Of a DNA stretch of 64,000 bases, positions 46,145-57,156 are shown piece by piece (position 1 is the stretch's first letter; each line of letters opens with the position of its first letter). The stretch is taken from NCBI RefSeq assembly GCF_022539505.1, contig NC_061512.1, forward strand, positions 251,984,510-252,048,509, given 5' to 3'. A program made the translations under genes and the position numbers. Source of the DNA: Lolium rigidum (Eukaryota; Streptophyta; Magnoliopsida; Poales; Poaceae). The notes beneath the pieces were generated by a model. It made no database searches and was not told the DNA's origin. It was given only the letters and a program-made list of their open reading frames with translations.

Positions 46145-49100
46145 TCAAGCTATACTCCTTGAATCGATGATATTTAGCTCATTCCTCAAATAAGTGAACC
46201 TTGCTTCATCAAGAGGCTTCGTGAATATATCGGCAAGTTGATCTTTGGTAGGAACATAGATGAGTTCAATATCACCGCGGGCAACATGATCCCTAATGAA
46301 ATGATTCCGGATCTCAATATGCTTCGTTCTTGAATGTTGCACCGGATTATAGGCAATCTTGATAGCACTTTCATTGTCACATAATAGAGGCACTTTGTCA
46401 CAAATGACACCGTATTCCTTTAAAGTTTGCCTCATCCATAATAATTGAGTGCATCCACTTGCGGCGGCAACATATTCGGCTTCGGAGGTGGAGAGAGATA
46501 TACAATTTTGCTTCTTAGATGACCAACACACCAAGGACCTACCAAGAAATTGGCAAGCCCCGGAGGTTGATTTCCTATCATCCTTGTCTCCCGCCCAATC
46601 CGCATCGGTGTACCCATTGAGAATAAAACTTGAGCCTTTGGGGTACCAAATACCATATCTTGGGGTATCAACCAAATATCGAAAGATTCTCTTGAGAGCT
46701 ATCATGTGGCTCTCCTTAGGAGAAGCTTGATACCTTGCACACACACCAACACTCAACACTATGTCCGGTCTAGATGCACAAAGGTAAAGCAAGGATCCAA
46801 TCATGGAGCGATATACCTTTTGATCCACCTCTTTACCATTGGGATCAAGTGCAAGATGACATTTGGTAACCATAGGAGTGGCAACACCCTTCATCTCGGT
46901 CATCTTGAACCTCTTGAGCATGTCTTGGAGATATTTTGCTTGGTTGATGAAGGTTCCTCCTCTCAATTGCTTGATCTCAAAACCAAGGAAGAACTTCATC
47001 TCTCCCATCATAGACATCTCAAACCTATCGGTCATAAGCTTTGAGAATTCATCATTGAAAGCTTTGTTAGTAGAGCCAAAGATAATATCATCAACATATA
47101 ATTGGCACACGAAAAGCTCCCCATTGACCCTCTTAGTAAAAAGAGTGGGATCGATTAGCCCAACATCAAACCCACGGTCTACCAATAATTCCTTAAGGTG
47201 CTCATACCAAGCTCTAGGAGCTTGTTTGAGACCATAAAGAGCTTTATCGAGCTTATAGACATGGTTAGGGAAGTTGAGATCCTCGAACCCCGGGGTTGCT
47301 TAACATAAACCTCTTCATGAATAGGACCATTAAGAAATGCACTTTTCACATCCATTTGTTGTAACTTAAAGTTATGATGCGATGCATAAGCAAGAAGGAT
47401 ACGGATGGACTCAAGACGAGCCACGGGAGCATAGGTTTCTCCAAAGTCAATTCCCTCAACTTGAGAGAACCCTTGAGCCACCAATCTTGCCTTGTTCCTC
47501 ACAACATTTCCAAACTCATCTTGTTTGTTCTTGAATATCCATTTAGTGCCAATAACATTGCGGCACCCCTTTGGCTTCTCTACTAAAGTCCACACTTTGT
47601 TGCGCTTGAAGTTGTTGAGTTCTTCGTGCATAGCTTCCAACCAATCCGAATCTTCAAGGGCTTCAAATACTTTCTTGGGTTCCACTAAGGAGATATAAGC
47701 ATGATGGTTGCTAAAATTAGCCAATTGCCTTCTTGTGGAAACCTTTGCCCTTACATCACCAAGAACCTTGTCGTGTGTGTGTTCAAGACGCTCAAGTTGC
47801 CTTTCTCTTCTTGCTAGACGACAGGCCTCGATCTCCTCCTTGGTTCTTCTTGGCCTTGGAGGTGTCACTTGATCAACTTGATCATTTGGGTCCCCGTCTT
47901 GACCCTCAACTTGAGCAACTACAATCTCTTGTGGGTGCTCAACATCATGTGCTTGATCTTGGACATCATTTGGTGCGGAGCAAATATCAAATGGATACTC
48001 GTCGGAACCATCATGAATTCTTGGTTGATCATGACCTTGATCTTGTCCTTGATCTTGCACACTAGAGGGAGGGTTTTGTTCTTGTTCTTGGGTTGGTGCA
48101 TCATTTGCTTCACTTGATGGGGTTTGTTGATGTTGAGAAGATGAGGGCTCCACCGTGGTAGAGCATAGTCCTTCCCGAGACGCCACACGGTGTCCGTCAA
48201 TGGGGCGGAAAAATCCCACACCCATTCTTACTATGGCATCTTGAGGTATTTCATCACCTGCATAAACATCAACTTGCCCCACTTGGGAGCCATCATTTTT
48301 TTCGAACTTCACACTACAAGATTAAATGATAATCCCGGAGGATACATCAAAGATTCTATAAGTGTGAGATTCGGCACCGTAACCAACAAATATACCCTCC
48401 AAAGCTTTAGGAGCAAATTTAGACAAACGAACCCCTTTGATTTTGTAGAAACACTTACACCCGAACACCTTGAAGTATGAGATATTAGGCTTGTTCCCGG
48501 TGAGTATTTCATATGGAGTCTTGTTCAAGCCCTTGCGGAGATAGAGCCGGTTGGAGGAGTGACAAGCGGTGGAGATGGCTTCGGCCCAAAAGTTATAGCG
48601 GGATTTATACTCCGCCATCATAGACCTTGCCATATCCATAAGAGTCCGGTTCTTCCTCTCCGCAACACCATTTTGTTGAGGGGTGTAAGCAGCGGAATAT
48701 TGATGACGAATCCCCTCATCACTAAGAAAATCATTGAGTGTGTAGTTCTTGAACTCGGAGCCGTTGTCACTTCTTATTGCCATAATGAGGAGGTTGTGTT
48801 GGCATTGCACCTCGGTAGCAAAGTCAATGAATATTTGTTGAGTCTCATCTTTCGTCTTGAGAAAGTAGACCCAAGTGTATCTTGAGTAGTCATCGACAAT
48901 CACCAAGCAATGTTTCTTCGCACCAAGACTTGCATGAGTAACGGGACCAAAGAGATCCACATGAAGGAGCTCCAAGATCCTCTTGGAAGAGATGATGGTC
49001 TTGCTTGGATGCGGAGAGTCATGCATTTTGTCTTCAACACAAGCCCTACAAACACGATCTTTGGCAAAAGATACATTTTCCATTAGTCCCACAATATGGT

Positions 49101-49578
49101 TCCCCTTGTGAAGACTTTGCAAAGTTCTCATGTTGACATGGGCTAGGCGGCGATGCCACAACCAACCCACGTCCGCCTTTTCGAATAGGCACATCGCACT
49201 TGACGTGGTGGTCCCCGAAAAGTCCACCACATACAAGTTGTGTTCGCGATACCCAACGAATGTGACTTTTAGAGTCTTGCTCCACAAGAGGACCACAATA
49301 TCATTATCAATAAAGACGGCGAAACCCATCTTGCCAAGGGCGGAAACGGAAAGCAAATTGTAACCAAGGGTTTTGACAAGCATGACATCCACAAGAGTAA
49401 TGTTGTGTGCAACCACAACCTTGCCAAAACCCAATACCTCGGATGTAGAATTATCGCCAAAGGAGACGGTGATATCATTTATGTTAGGCCTCAACTCCTT
49501 GATGAGGTTCTTGCCGCCGGTCATATGACTTGTACATCCACTATCAAGTACCCATTTCGAACCTCCGGCGGCATAGTC
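46145..49578 (-). pseudogene. Copia pol (protease, integrase, RT, RNase H)
   Basis: On the minus strand: a protease start with LDSGCTSHM (about 49540-49510), integrase zinc-finger (HRRLAHVN, CRACVEDK) and core (VDLFGP, DDYSRYTWVYF, RSDNGSEF), then RT ([36 protein letters not shown]) and RNase H (STSEAEYVAAA, ADIFTKPL). Broken by an in-frame TAA near 48322 between integrase and RT and by a single-base loss in a C/G run near 47297. The gag-pol junction also changes frame, with gag ending in TGA and a TAG just before the protease; this may reflect normal recoding or damage. Catalytic YVDD is intact. Confidence 0.92.
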
Positions 49579-49588
49579 CTACATGAGA

Positions 49589-52318
49589 TCAATTCTTGGA
49601 TTTAGGTACCCATTTTTCAATGGGTCCTCTTTTGTTAGCAACAAGGGTCTTTGGAACCCAAATAGACCAAGCAACATAACCATCATATGGACCAACATAT
49701 TTAGCATAGACATCACCATAATAATCTTTAAAGAGAACATAGTGAGGGTTATCCATTCCCGCACCATCATCATTAATGGTGTTGCCCTTTCGGGTTTCAC
49801 CATTAGCTTTCTCATGTGCGGGCTTGGTCTTTTTCTTGTTTGCCTTTTTACCCTTGTTATTAAAACCAAGTCCCTCCTTCCCATTGTTTGATCTTTGCTT
49901 ACTCAAAAGATCATCCAAGGAAAGTTTACTTTGGGGAGAGGAGGTCCTAGCAAGTTCATCTTTCAACCTAGCATTTTCCTCAATTATATTTGCATGATCA
50001 CATGAAGGAGTAGAGGTACTAGGTATGTCATATGAAGCAAGCCTAATTTGAAGTTGCTCATAAGACTCGGAGAGGAGAGAGTATTCACTCTTCAAGGCTT
50101 TGTGAGCCTTGTCTAGTTCATCTAGATCCTTCACAAGTTTCTCATGATCAACACCAAATTTGGCCTTTTCCTTTATAAGCACTTTAGTCTTAGCTCTAGC
50201 AAGATCTCTAGCTTTAGTGAGCTTGTTAATTTTATCTTGAGGCTCTTCAAGAGTTTCTAGCCTCTCCTCAAGAGAAGCTATAGTTTCTTGACTTTCCTCA
50301 AGAGCATTTTTAAGAGCATGGATTTCAAGAGAATCTTCTCTCTCTATTTGACCCTTTTTCTCAAGCATATCACTTTGTTGAGCTATACGAACCATGAGGC
50401 TAGAAACATGCTTCTTAGTGTTACCTTGTAGGTTACTAATGAACTCATCAAACTCTAGCATCTCTTGTTTCACTTTTAGACTAGCGGGGTCAACCCCTAG
50501 ATCATTAGCAATGTTAGGCATAGAGGGGTTAGGAGATGATACCTCGGAAGATTTAGCCATAAGGCAACTTTCTTCCTCCACATGAATGACCTCATTGGGG
50601 GATTCACTTGGTGATGAAGAGTTAGTGGAGAGGGAGGCAAGAGCGACCAATCCATTAGAGGTTGCATCTTCTTCATCATCAACATCATCATCTCCGGAGG
50701 TATACTCTTCTTGAGTTGATAGCACAATAGGTGTGTCCAAGGAGGACCTTGCCATGAAGCAATGTGCATTCTTGATATGAGGGTTCTCATTGGGAGATTC
50801 AAAGAGAAATGAAGAGGGTGTGTTGGTGGTGACGATGGCGGCCAATTCCTTTGAGCTTTCTTCATCTTCATCACCACTAGAACTTTCAACTTCATCGGAA
50901 GAATATTCTTCCCTTGTTACTAGCACAACTCTTGAGGGCCTCTTGCCCTTCTTGGTCTTGTTGTTGTAGAACTTCTTGTTGAGGGGCTTTGAATATTTAC
51001 CCTTTGAGTCTTTGCTCTTGTCCTTGGGAATGAGCCTCCCATTATGAAGCTCTCTATTCTCATAGGGGCATTCGGCAATGAAGTGGCGCTTGTCATCACA
51101 ATTGTAACATGATCTTGTCTTTGGACCAAAGCTAGTGAACCCACTTTTGTTGTTCCTCTTGATATTGTCTTCCTTGGCCTTGGAGGGATCAACCCAAAAG
51201 GATTTTGCATGGAAGGCCATGTGATCATGGTAGTGGCATTGCAAATCTTCCGGATAGGTCATACTCCAAGATGCCCTATAAGATTCTTGAGGAATCACTT
51301 CTTCAACGGAGTTGACCACCAAGGCAAGGTTGGAACCTTTTGCCATCCCAAGAGCACGATTGCGAGAATCATGAGAGGTTTCCTGAAGCACCTTGAGAGC
51401 TTGCAACTCGTGCACGACTTGTTGAGAGGTGAGAGAGGAATAGCATTCCCTTCCCACAAGAGTCTTGACATCAATGGGTACAAATGGCATCATGCATTCG
51501 ATGTACTTCTCCTTGATCCAAGAATCATTGATGTGGGTGGCACCAATAAGCCGGAAGGCATCGGCAACGGTGAGAAGTCTTCCATACATGTCTTCATGAT
51601 CTTCATCCGGTAGCCTCATGAACCCTTCGGCTTTATTCTTGAGAGCGTTATACTTGTTCCTCCTTGTGCTCTCACTTCCAATGCAACTAGCGGTCAAACC
51701 ATCCCAAGCTTCCTTGGCGGTGGTGTAGTTCCGGACATGATGCAATTCCTTTGTCCCCACACTAGTTTGAATCATGTGCAAGGCGGTGTTGTTGAGTTGA
51801 CTATCAACCGCTTCTCTTCTAGTCAACTTGTCGGGGTTGTATGGCTTGAAGCCCTCCAAGATGATTCTCCATAATTCATTGGAGGCACTACAAACATGAG
51901 AGCGGAACTCAAATCGCCAAGTATCGAAATTCTCAATAGAAAACTTAGGTGGGTCGCCCCGAATGTTCAAATGAGGATGGGGAACCGGTATATCGGGTGA
52001 TTGGAAAGGTGGAGGTACTCGATTGTAGCTCTCACTTTCACTAGTTCCCTTGGGAGATGCAATGGGGGATTTGATAGTGTTTAAGTTATCACCTTCCACG
52101 GGTTTGGTAGATGAGGGTAAGTCCGAAGCCTCTCCCTCATCTAACGCACCCGTGTCTTTTACCTCTACACTAGGAGCCTTGGGAAGGGCCGGAGCCAAAA
52201 GCTCGGCAATCATCTTTTTCATGCTTTCCATTTGGGCTTCCACGGAGGACTTCAACGAATTGAAGTCTTCCACGGAGACCATCTTGGCGGCCCCTTCCGA
52301 GGACTCCTCGTCCGGCAT
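49589..52318 (-). CDS. Copia gag
   Basis: A 909-codon ORF. The N-terminal half carries the Copia gag core (FSIENFDTWRFEFRSHV; LHHVRNYTTAKEAWDGL), then a CCHC zinc knuckle (CYNCDDKRHFIAEC, about 51120-51080). Two acidic Ser/Glu repeats (EEYSSDEVESSSGDEDEES and EEYTSGDDDVDDEED), each followed by a PSESPNE-type motif, lie in the middle. A long coiled coil (about 50440-50020) and a Lys-rich end follow. It forms the virus-like particle shell and binds element RNA. Unusually long for Copia gag, but typical of SIRE-like elements. The ATG at 52318 lies 31 bases from the primer site. Confidence 0.88.
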   Translation of the reverse strand: MPDEESSEGAAKMVSVEDFNSLKSSVEAQMESMKKMIAELLAPALPKAPSVEVKDTGALDEGEASDLPSSTKPVEGDNLNTIKSPIASPKGTSESESYNRVPPPFQSPDIPVPHPHLNIRGDPPKFSIENFDTWRFEFRSHVCSASNELWRIILEGFKPYNPDKLTRREAVDSQLNNTALHMIQTSVGTKELHHVRNYTTAKEAWDGLTASCIGSESTRRNKYNALKNKAEGFMRLPDEDHEDMYGRLLTVADAFRLIGATHINDSWIKEKYIECMMPFVPIDVKTLVGRECYSSLTSQQVVHELQALKVLQETSHDSRNRALGMAKGSNLALVVNSVEEVIPQESYRASWSMTYPEDLQCHYHDHMAFHAKSFWVDPSKAKEDNIKRNNKSGFTSFGPKTRSCYNCDDKRHFIAECPYENRELHNGRLIPKDKSKDSKGKYSKPLNKKFYNNKTKKGKRPSRVVLVTREEYSSDEVESSSGDEDEESSKELAAIVTTNTPSSFLFESPNENPHIKNAHCFMARSSLDTPIVLSTQEEYTSGDDDVDDEEDATSNGLVALASLSTNSSSPSESPNEVIHVEEESCLMAKSSEVSSPNPSMPNIANDLGVDPASLKVKQEMLEFDEFISNLQGNTKKHVSSLMVRIAQQSDMLEKKGQIEREDSLEIHALKNALEESQETIASLEERLETLEEPQDKINKLTKARDLARAKTKVLIKEKAKFGVDHEKLVKDLDELDKAHKALKSEYSLLSESYEQLQIRLASYDIPSTSTPSCDHANIIEENARLKDELARTSSPQSKLSLDDLLSKQRSNNGKEGLGFNNKGKKANKKKTKPAHEKANGETRKGNTINDDGAGMDNPHYVLFKDYYGDVYAKYVGPYDGYVAWSIWVPKTLVANKRGPIEKWVPKSKN

Positions 52319-52348
52319 ACTCTTAGGCGGTTAAGCCCGAAATAAGAG

Positions 52349-52365
52349 CCGAGGCTCTGATACCA
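52349..52365 (-). other. Primer-binding site of Copia element (tRNA-iMet)
   Basis: Minus strand TGGTATCAGAGCCTCGG, complementary to the 3' end of initiator tRNA-Met, starts two bases inside the 5' LTR. Confidence 0.92.
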
Positions 52366-52367
52366 AT

Positions 52368-53706
52368 TGAAAGGATCGTATGCCGCACCTAGAGGGGGGG
52401 GAGAATAGGTGCTAACCAATTTTTAGTTCTTTTTCAATTTAGGCTTGACACAAAAGGTAAATTCTCTAGATATGCAACTAAGTGAATTTACCTATATGAC
52501 AAGGCTAACAACTAAGCAAGATATATCTAAGCAATATAGAGATAGAATAGGATAGAGGTAACCGAGAGTGGAGCACGCGATGACACGGAGATGATTCCCG
52601 TAGTTCCCTTCCTTTGCAAGAAGGTACGTCTACGTTTGGAGGAGTGTGGTTGCTACGAAAGCCAAACCAACAGCCACGAAGGCTTCACTCAGATCTCCGG
52701 TGAGCAATGCCACGAAGGCCTAGCCCACTTCCACTAAGGGATTTCCTCGAGGCGGAAACCGGGCCTTTACAAGGTTCTTGGGGCACACATCCACAACCAA
52801 ATTGGAGGCTCCCAAATCTGTTACAACACAACAATCAACAACAATACATCAACACAAATCAACTAGGGAACCAAATAGGAACACTAGCATGAGATCCCTC
52901 AAACAAGAGAGGGGGAAATGAAGAACGCTTCGGTGAGGATGTAGATCGGTGTCTTCTCCTTCGAATCTCCAAAGATCAAGAGCTTTGGTTGGGGGAGGAA
53001 GGAGATCTTGCAAATTTTGTGTTCTTGAGGTGGCTCTAATGGTGATGAAGCTTGGCAGATTTTTCTTGCAATGATTGAGCAACTTGTCCCTTTGGAGGAG
53101 AAAGCTATTTATATGGGTGGAGCTTTCAGATCTGACCGTTGGGGACGAAATCCACTAACACCGGAAGTTCCGGCCAGGATGGCCGGAAGTTCCGGCTTCC
53201 ACCGGAAGTACCGGCCACTCGGACCGGAACTTCCGCCCTTGATAAAATACCTGCAAAGCAAAAGGAGGGGCAGAACTTGGGCGGAACTTCCGGTGGCCGG
53301 AAGTTCCGGCCAAGTTCCGGCCAAGTTCCGGAAACTTTCGAAAACCTTACTGGACATTACAGAGCCACAAACTCGGAATTCCGGAACTTGCCCGGAAGTT
53401 GGGCGGAAGTTCCGCTGGCCGGAACTTCCGGCCAACTCCACCGGAACTTCCGGTCCCGAAGAGAAAACCGAGCACGTACGGCGCCGAGAAGCTTCGCTGA
53501 AAATGTCAGGCCGGAACTTCCGCCGGATTAGGCCGGAACTTCCGCCGGATACGTAAAACCCGCGGAACTTCGTAACAGCCTAAACCAATACACCGATCCA
53601 ACATACTTTTTGATGGCTTGTACCTGTCTACATCAACACACATAAAAATATACATAGTGTTGACGTCAAACACACAAAACCCAAAAGGGCGGGAAATGTT
53701 CTTTCA
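52368..53706 (-). repeat. 5' LTR of Copia element
   Basis: 1,339 bp, same ends as 41833-43149. TATA box at 53105-53117 (minus). The palindrome array at 53160-53550 has one extra partial unit and rearranged spacing compared with the other LTR. Confidence 0.95.
53160..53550. promoter_or_regulatory. Palindrome array in U3 of right LTR
   Basis: At least ten CCGGAAGTTCCGG/CCGGAACTTCCGG sites, including a tandem duplication GGCCAAGTTCC at about 53308-53330 not present in the left LTR. It sits just upstream of the TATA box on the minus strand, so it belongs to the element's active promoter. Confidence 0.7.
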
Positions 53707-55762
53707 GTTGAGAATCTATATGACCCTGTACCATCGCCGCCATCTGACTATGCGCGTTCTATTGAAAGGTCGTATGACAAGATGATCGAGGCGACAAAAC
53801 CCGTTCAATTGGGTATCATGGAGATAAAAGGGATACACAGTGTCTACCAGCTCAGACAACAACCCGTTCAATCGGTCGCCCCTCTCAAGGTGTTTGACGG
53901 GAAGCCCGTTCAAAGTTCTCGACAAGACACAACTGATTATGCCTTCGCTGAACGAGCATATCAATTTGTTCAAGGGAAAGATTTGGTCGAGAATCTCAGG
54001 AAGGTACCAACATGTATGCGTAACTTGCATTCGTGGTACCTTAATGCCTCAAAGGAAGGGATCGAGACTATCATGGTGCGAGTTAGGGAAGAGCACTACT
54101 TCCAGGAGTACTGTGTGAACGTTGACTTCGCCGAACTCTTTCAGTTATACAATCTCCGGGCCCTCGACAAATCAATCATCAGTTGCTATTGTATGTAAGT
54201 GATTTATTTATTTAATTTGAGAAGTCTTTAGCTCAGCTCGTTCATTGTCTGCAGATTATAATCTTTTGTGCGCTATATTATGCAGATCGAAGATGCTCGA
54301 ATGCAAAAGGGACGATATCACAGACATTGGGTTCATTGACCCGCACACAATGCATGTTAAAACCATAGAAGATCCCCTCTATAACAAGGATACACCGCAG
54401 ACTTTGCTAAGGTTTTTGAAGCGACAACGTGACAAGAAGCTAATAATTTGGCCTTACAACTTCGAGTGAGTCTTACTGTCTTATAACACATTATATTTTG
54501 CTCACCGTATGTCAAAATTTTAACTAATGACTTATATATATGACACTACATATTGAAACGTGCGTAGGTTTCACTTTATTCTTCTCGTCATCAATATGGA
54601 AATTGGAGAAGTTGAAGTCTTTGACTCACTAAGCAAAAAATCGGAACTATACTTGTCTTGTTATTTAATGCTCGAAGGTAATTTTAATTCTTATCGGTTT
54701 GTTTCGTTAATTTCCTGCTATGAACTAATTGATGACTCTTTTATGCATTTTCTTTTGTCGAGTAGCGTATGGGAAACTTTCATCAAGGAAGATAAGTCCC
54801 ATGAATGGCCACCGAAGCTGCGATGGAAGGCGAAAGTAAGTAGTACTACCTAGGTCCACACACCTTTAATTATCATACTTGACTATTGTTTGATTGAATT
54901 ATATTCTTGTAAAGAAATGCCCGCAACAACCAGAAGGGACTGATCTCTGTGGATTCTTCGTTTGCGAGTACATCCGCACAATTGTCAGCGAGAGAACGAA
55001 TAATGAAAGAAATAAAGAGGTACAAAAACAATCTTCACAAATTTGTTTTCTTATCATAAGTTGTGCTGAGTTTCAGTAATAGTTCTTTCATGTATTCATT
55101 TGTATCTTATTCTTTTATAGTTGGCAAGAAAGCGGAACAAGCTCTCAATCGATGACCGCTTCATAGCAATAGGCGAGGAATTGGCGGGATTTTTCCTTCG
55201 GGACGTCATACCACCATTCGCGAGTACCACTATGAATGAAGATGTACATGTTACATATATAGTTGACTCGAAGAGTACCACTATGCTACATGTAATAGAC
55301 ATATATAGAGTACGCCTCGGAGAGTACCACTATGCATGACGATCGATCTTCATGCATAGTGCTACTTAATTTGCGATCTTATGCAATTACATGTGTGTTA
55401 TATTATATGCATCAACTTGCTATGCATCATCTTGATCTTCATGTACTACCTAAACCCAAACGCGTTTCTGGTGCATCGACGCGATATGAAACAAACCGAT
55501 ATCCCTAAACCCCTCCAAAAACCCTAAAAATTCAATTCTCTGCCGCGGCAGAGATTTGGGCAATTTCCCTGCCGCGGGTGGGAACCTTTGGTACCGGTTC
55601 GTATTACCAACCGGTACCAAAGCTCCTTGGCCCTGAGCTCTCCTGGTGGCCCACGTGGAGGCCCCTTTTATACCGGTTCGTAAGCAACCGGTACGAAAGG
55701 GGGGGCCTTTAGTGCCGGATAATTTATACCGGTTGCTCAACCGGTACGAATGCCCCTCTGGA

Positions 55763-56376
55763 ACCCGAGCCAGGGCCACGTCCACCCGATGCTGCAGTTC
55801 GCCAAGCGTCTCGCGCACCACGGCCTGCGCCCCACGCTCGCAGTCACGCGCTACATCCTCGCCACCTGCACGCCCGACGCCGCAGCAATCGGTGCGGTCC
55901 GCCTCGCCGCCGTCTCTGACGGCTGCGACACGGGGGGATTCGGCGAGTGCGACGACGTCACGGCCTATCTCTCCCTCCTGGAGTCCGCCAGGTCGGAAAC
56001 TCTCTGCGAGCTCCTCCGGGCCGAGGCGGCGGCGGATCGCCCAATCCGTGCCGTGGTGTACGACGCACTCCTGCCGTGGGCACGTGGCGTGGCGCAGCAG
56101 CACGGCGCCGCCGCTGCCGCCTTCTTCACCCAGCCGTGCGCCGTGAACGTGGTTTACGGACATGTGTGGTGCCAGCATGTCGGCGTGCCGGTCAAGGCCG
56201 GCGCCACGGTCGCCCTCCCGGGCCTACCGGCGCTAGAGCCGGAGGGTTTGCCGTGGTTTCTCAAGGTCGGCCCCGGCCCCTACCCGGCCTACTTCGAGAT
56301 GGTGATGAGCCAGTTCAAGGGGCTGGACCTAGCCGACGACGTGCTGGTCAACTCTTTCTACGAGCTGGAGCCTCAG
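55763..56376 (+). CDS. UGT exon 1, remainder
   Basis: UGT sequence resumes at 55766 after ACC. PSQGHVHPMLQFAKRL contains the catalytic His, followed by the N-terminal Rossmann-like domain (AVSDGCDTGGF, RAVVYDALLPW, AAAFFTQPCAVN, LPGLPALEPEGLPWF) to VNSFYELEPQ, then a GT donor at 56377. The frame is open from an ATG at 55750 that belongs to the transposon end. GC-rich third positions contrast with the AT-rich elements around it. Confidence 0.88.
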
Positions 56377-56662
56377 GTGAGCAAACTGACCACATGATCT
56401 CTACCGCAACAATATTAAGTTTTTTTTCTGAGTAATATTTAAGTTGATAGGAATATTCCCGATCGTGTTGCCATCTGCGCATTCACGTGCATTCTACTTT
56501 GCTTCAGGACGCAAGTTGTTAGATGAACAAACAATGTTTAATCCAAAGGATCAACTATATCTTCACCGGCACGTCCTAAATAGTCACCCACAGCAGCATC
56601 GGTATGGGGCGCCAGCACGAGGTCCCTTAGTATAAAAAGAGTTCCATCACAAGCGCTCCCGA

Positions 56663-56970
56663 CACTACGGAAAAAACGGTCGCTGCCGTGCAACCACCTT
56701 TTGCCGTGTGCGAGCACATGGCAAAGAAGGCTTTGCCGTGCAGTGAAAACAAAAACGCACGGCAACGAGCAACGCACGGCAAAAAGGACCTACGGCACAC
56801 GGCAAAGATCAAGCGCACGGCAAAGCCTCAGAAAAGCGCACGGCAATGAAAATCCGCATGGCAAAGAGAACAAGGCGTTGCCGTGAGAGGTCCTTTGCCG
56901 TGCGCAAGGCCTAGTCGCACGGCAAAAGGCTGCTTTGCCGTGCAGATTTTCCTTTGTCGTGTGCCTTGTG
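56663..56970. mobile_element. Truncated small CACTA-type element in UGT intron
   Basis: Begins CACTACGGAAAAAACGG and contains about 15 TTTGCCGTG / CACGGCAAA motifs in both orientations within 300 bp, the pattern of a CACTA subterminal region. No opposite end was found, so it is a fragment. Confidence 0.65.
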
Positions 56971-57156
56971 GCATTTTCTCATTTTTCTTTCTATATTGTA
57001 CTTATTTTAATGCTTATATTTATTCTTGAAATATGACAAGTACCACATCTTGATTAATGCAATATTTATACCATATTTTGCAATACGGCAAGTACTCTAA
57101 GTCCTTACTCCCCCTCCACCATATCAGGGTTTCGGAGTAAATAAATCGCGTTCGGG

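Larger units (their letters stand above)
41833..53706 (-). mobile_element. Complete Copia-type LTR retrotransposon with extra ORF
   Basis: An 11.9-kb minus-strand element. 5' LTR 52368-53706, tRNA-Met primer site 52349-52365, gag 49589-52318, pol 46145-49578, a third ORF 43570-45021 with its own promoter-like region, polypurine tract 43150-43164, 3' LTR 41833-43149. Perfect target duplication GTTGA (41828-41832 and 53707-53711). Gene order protease-integrase-RT-RNase H and length are Copia; large size plus an extra ORF after pol resemble the SIRE/Maximus lineage. LTRs are highly similar, so insertion is recent relative to CACTA. A stop and a frameshift in pol make this copy non-autonomous now. 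Confidence 0.95.
39809..55339 (+). pseudogene. CACTA second gene: DUF8039 / Ulp1-type protease, split by Copia
   Basis: Exons start with an acidic segment (39809-40010), a plant-transposase-like helical region (40101-40520: SSKSVRTKRGPTRV; WTWKKMAIQFRSRKKNLWDKY), then 40973-41832, including a domain matching DUF8039 (CELHMLFRTASVKVAVGYVY; PPGCVRVGVDEVV; GFALWPKKYVVLL) and a Lys/Pro-rich linker. The Copia element interrupts at GTTGA. After it, 53712-55339 encodes an Ulp1/C48 cysteine protease domain over about six exons: FHFILLVI holds the His, VEVFDSL the Asp, and GTDLCGFFVCEYI the Cys. Such domains occur in several plant DNA transposons, perhaps acting on SUMO-type conjugates. Frameshifts include CAAG for CAG at 40505 and a missing T near 40751. 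Confidence 0.75.
32285..55762 (+). mobile_element. CACTA (En/Spm) transposon with nested Copia element
   Basis: Starts CACTAGTAGAAAAC directly in UGT codon 27, with ACC on the left (32282-32284) and ACC on the right (55763-55765). Subterminal ACCGGTTCG/CGAACCGGTAC repeats occur at both ends (32310-32480 and 55590-55750). It carries a TNP2-type transposase (33021-36366), tandem repeats, captured gene pieces (37.0-39.2 kb) and a DUF8039/Ulp1 protease gene (39809-55339). Without the Copia insert it is about 11.6 kb. The expected right terminus (mirror of CACTA) is absent: the element stops at CCCCTCTGG before ACC and the UGT sequence. It therefore lacks one terminal repeat and should be immobile. 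Confidence 0.88.
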
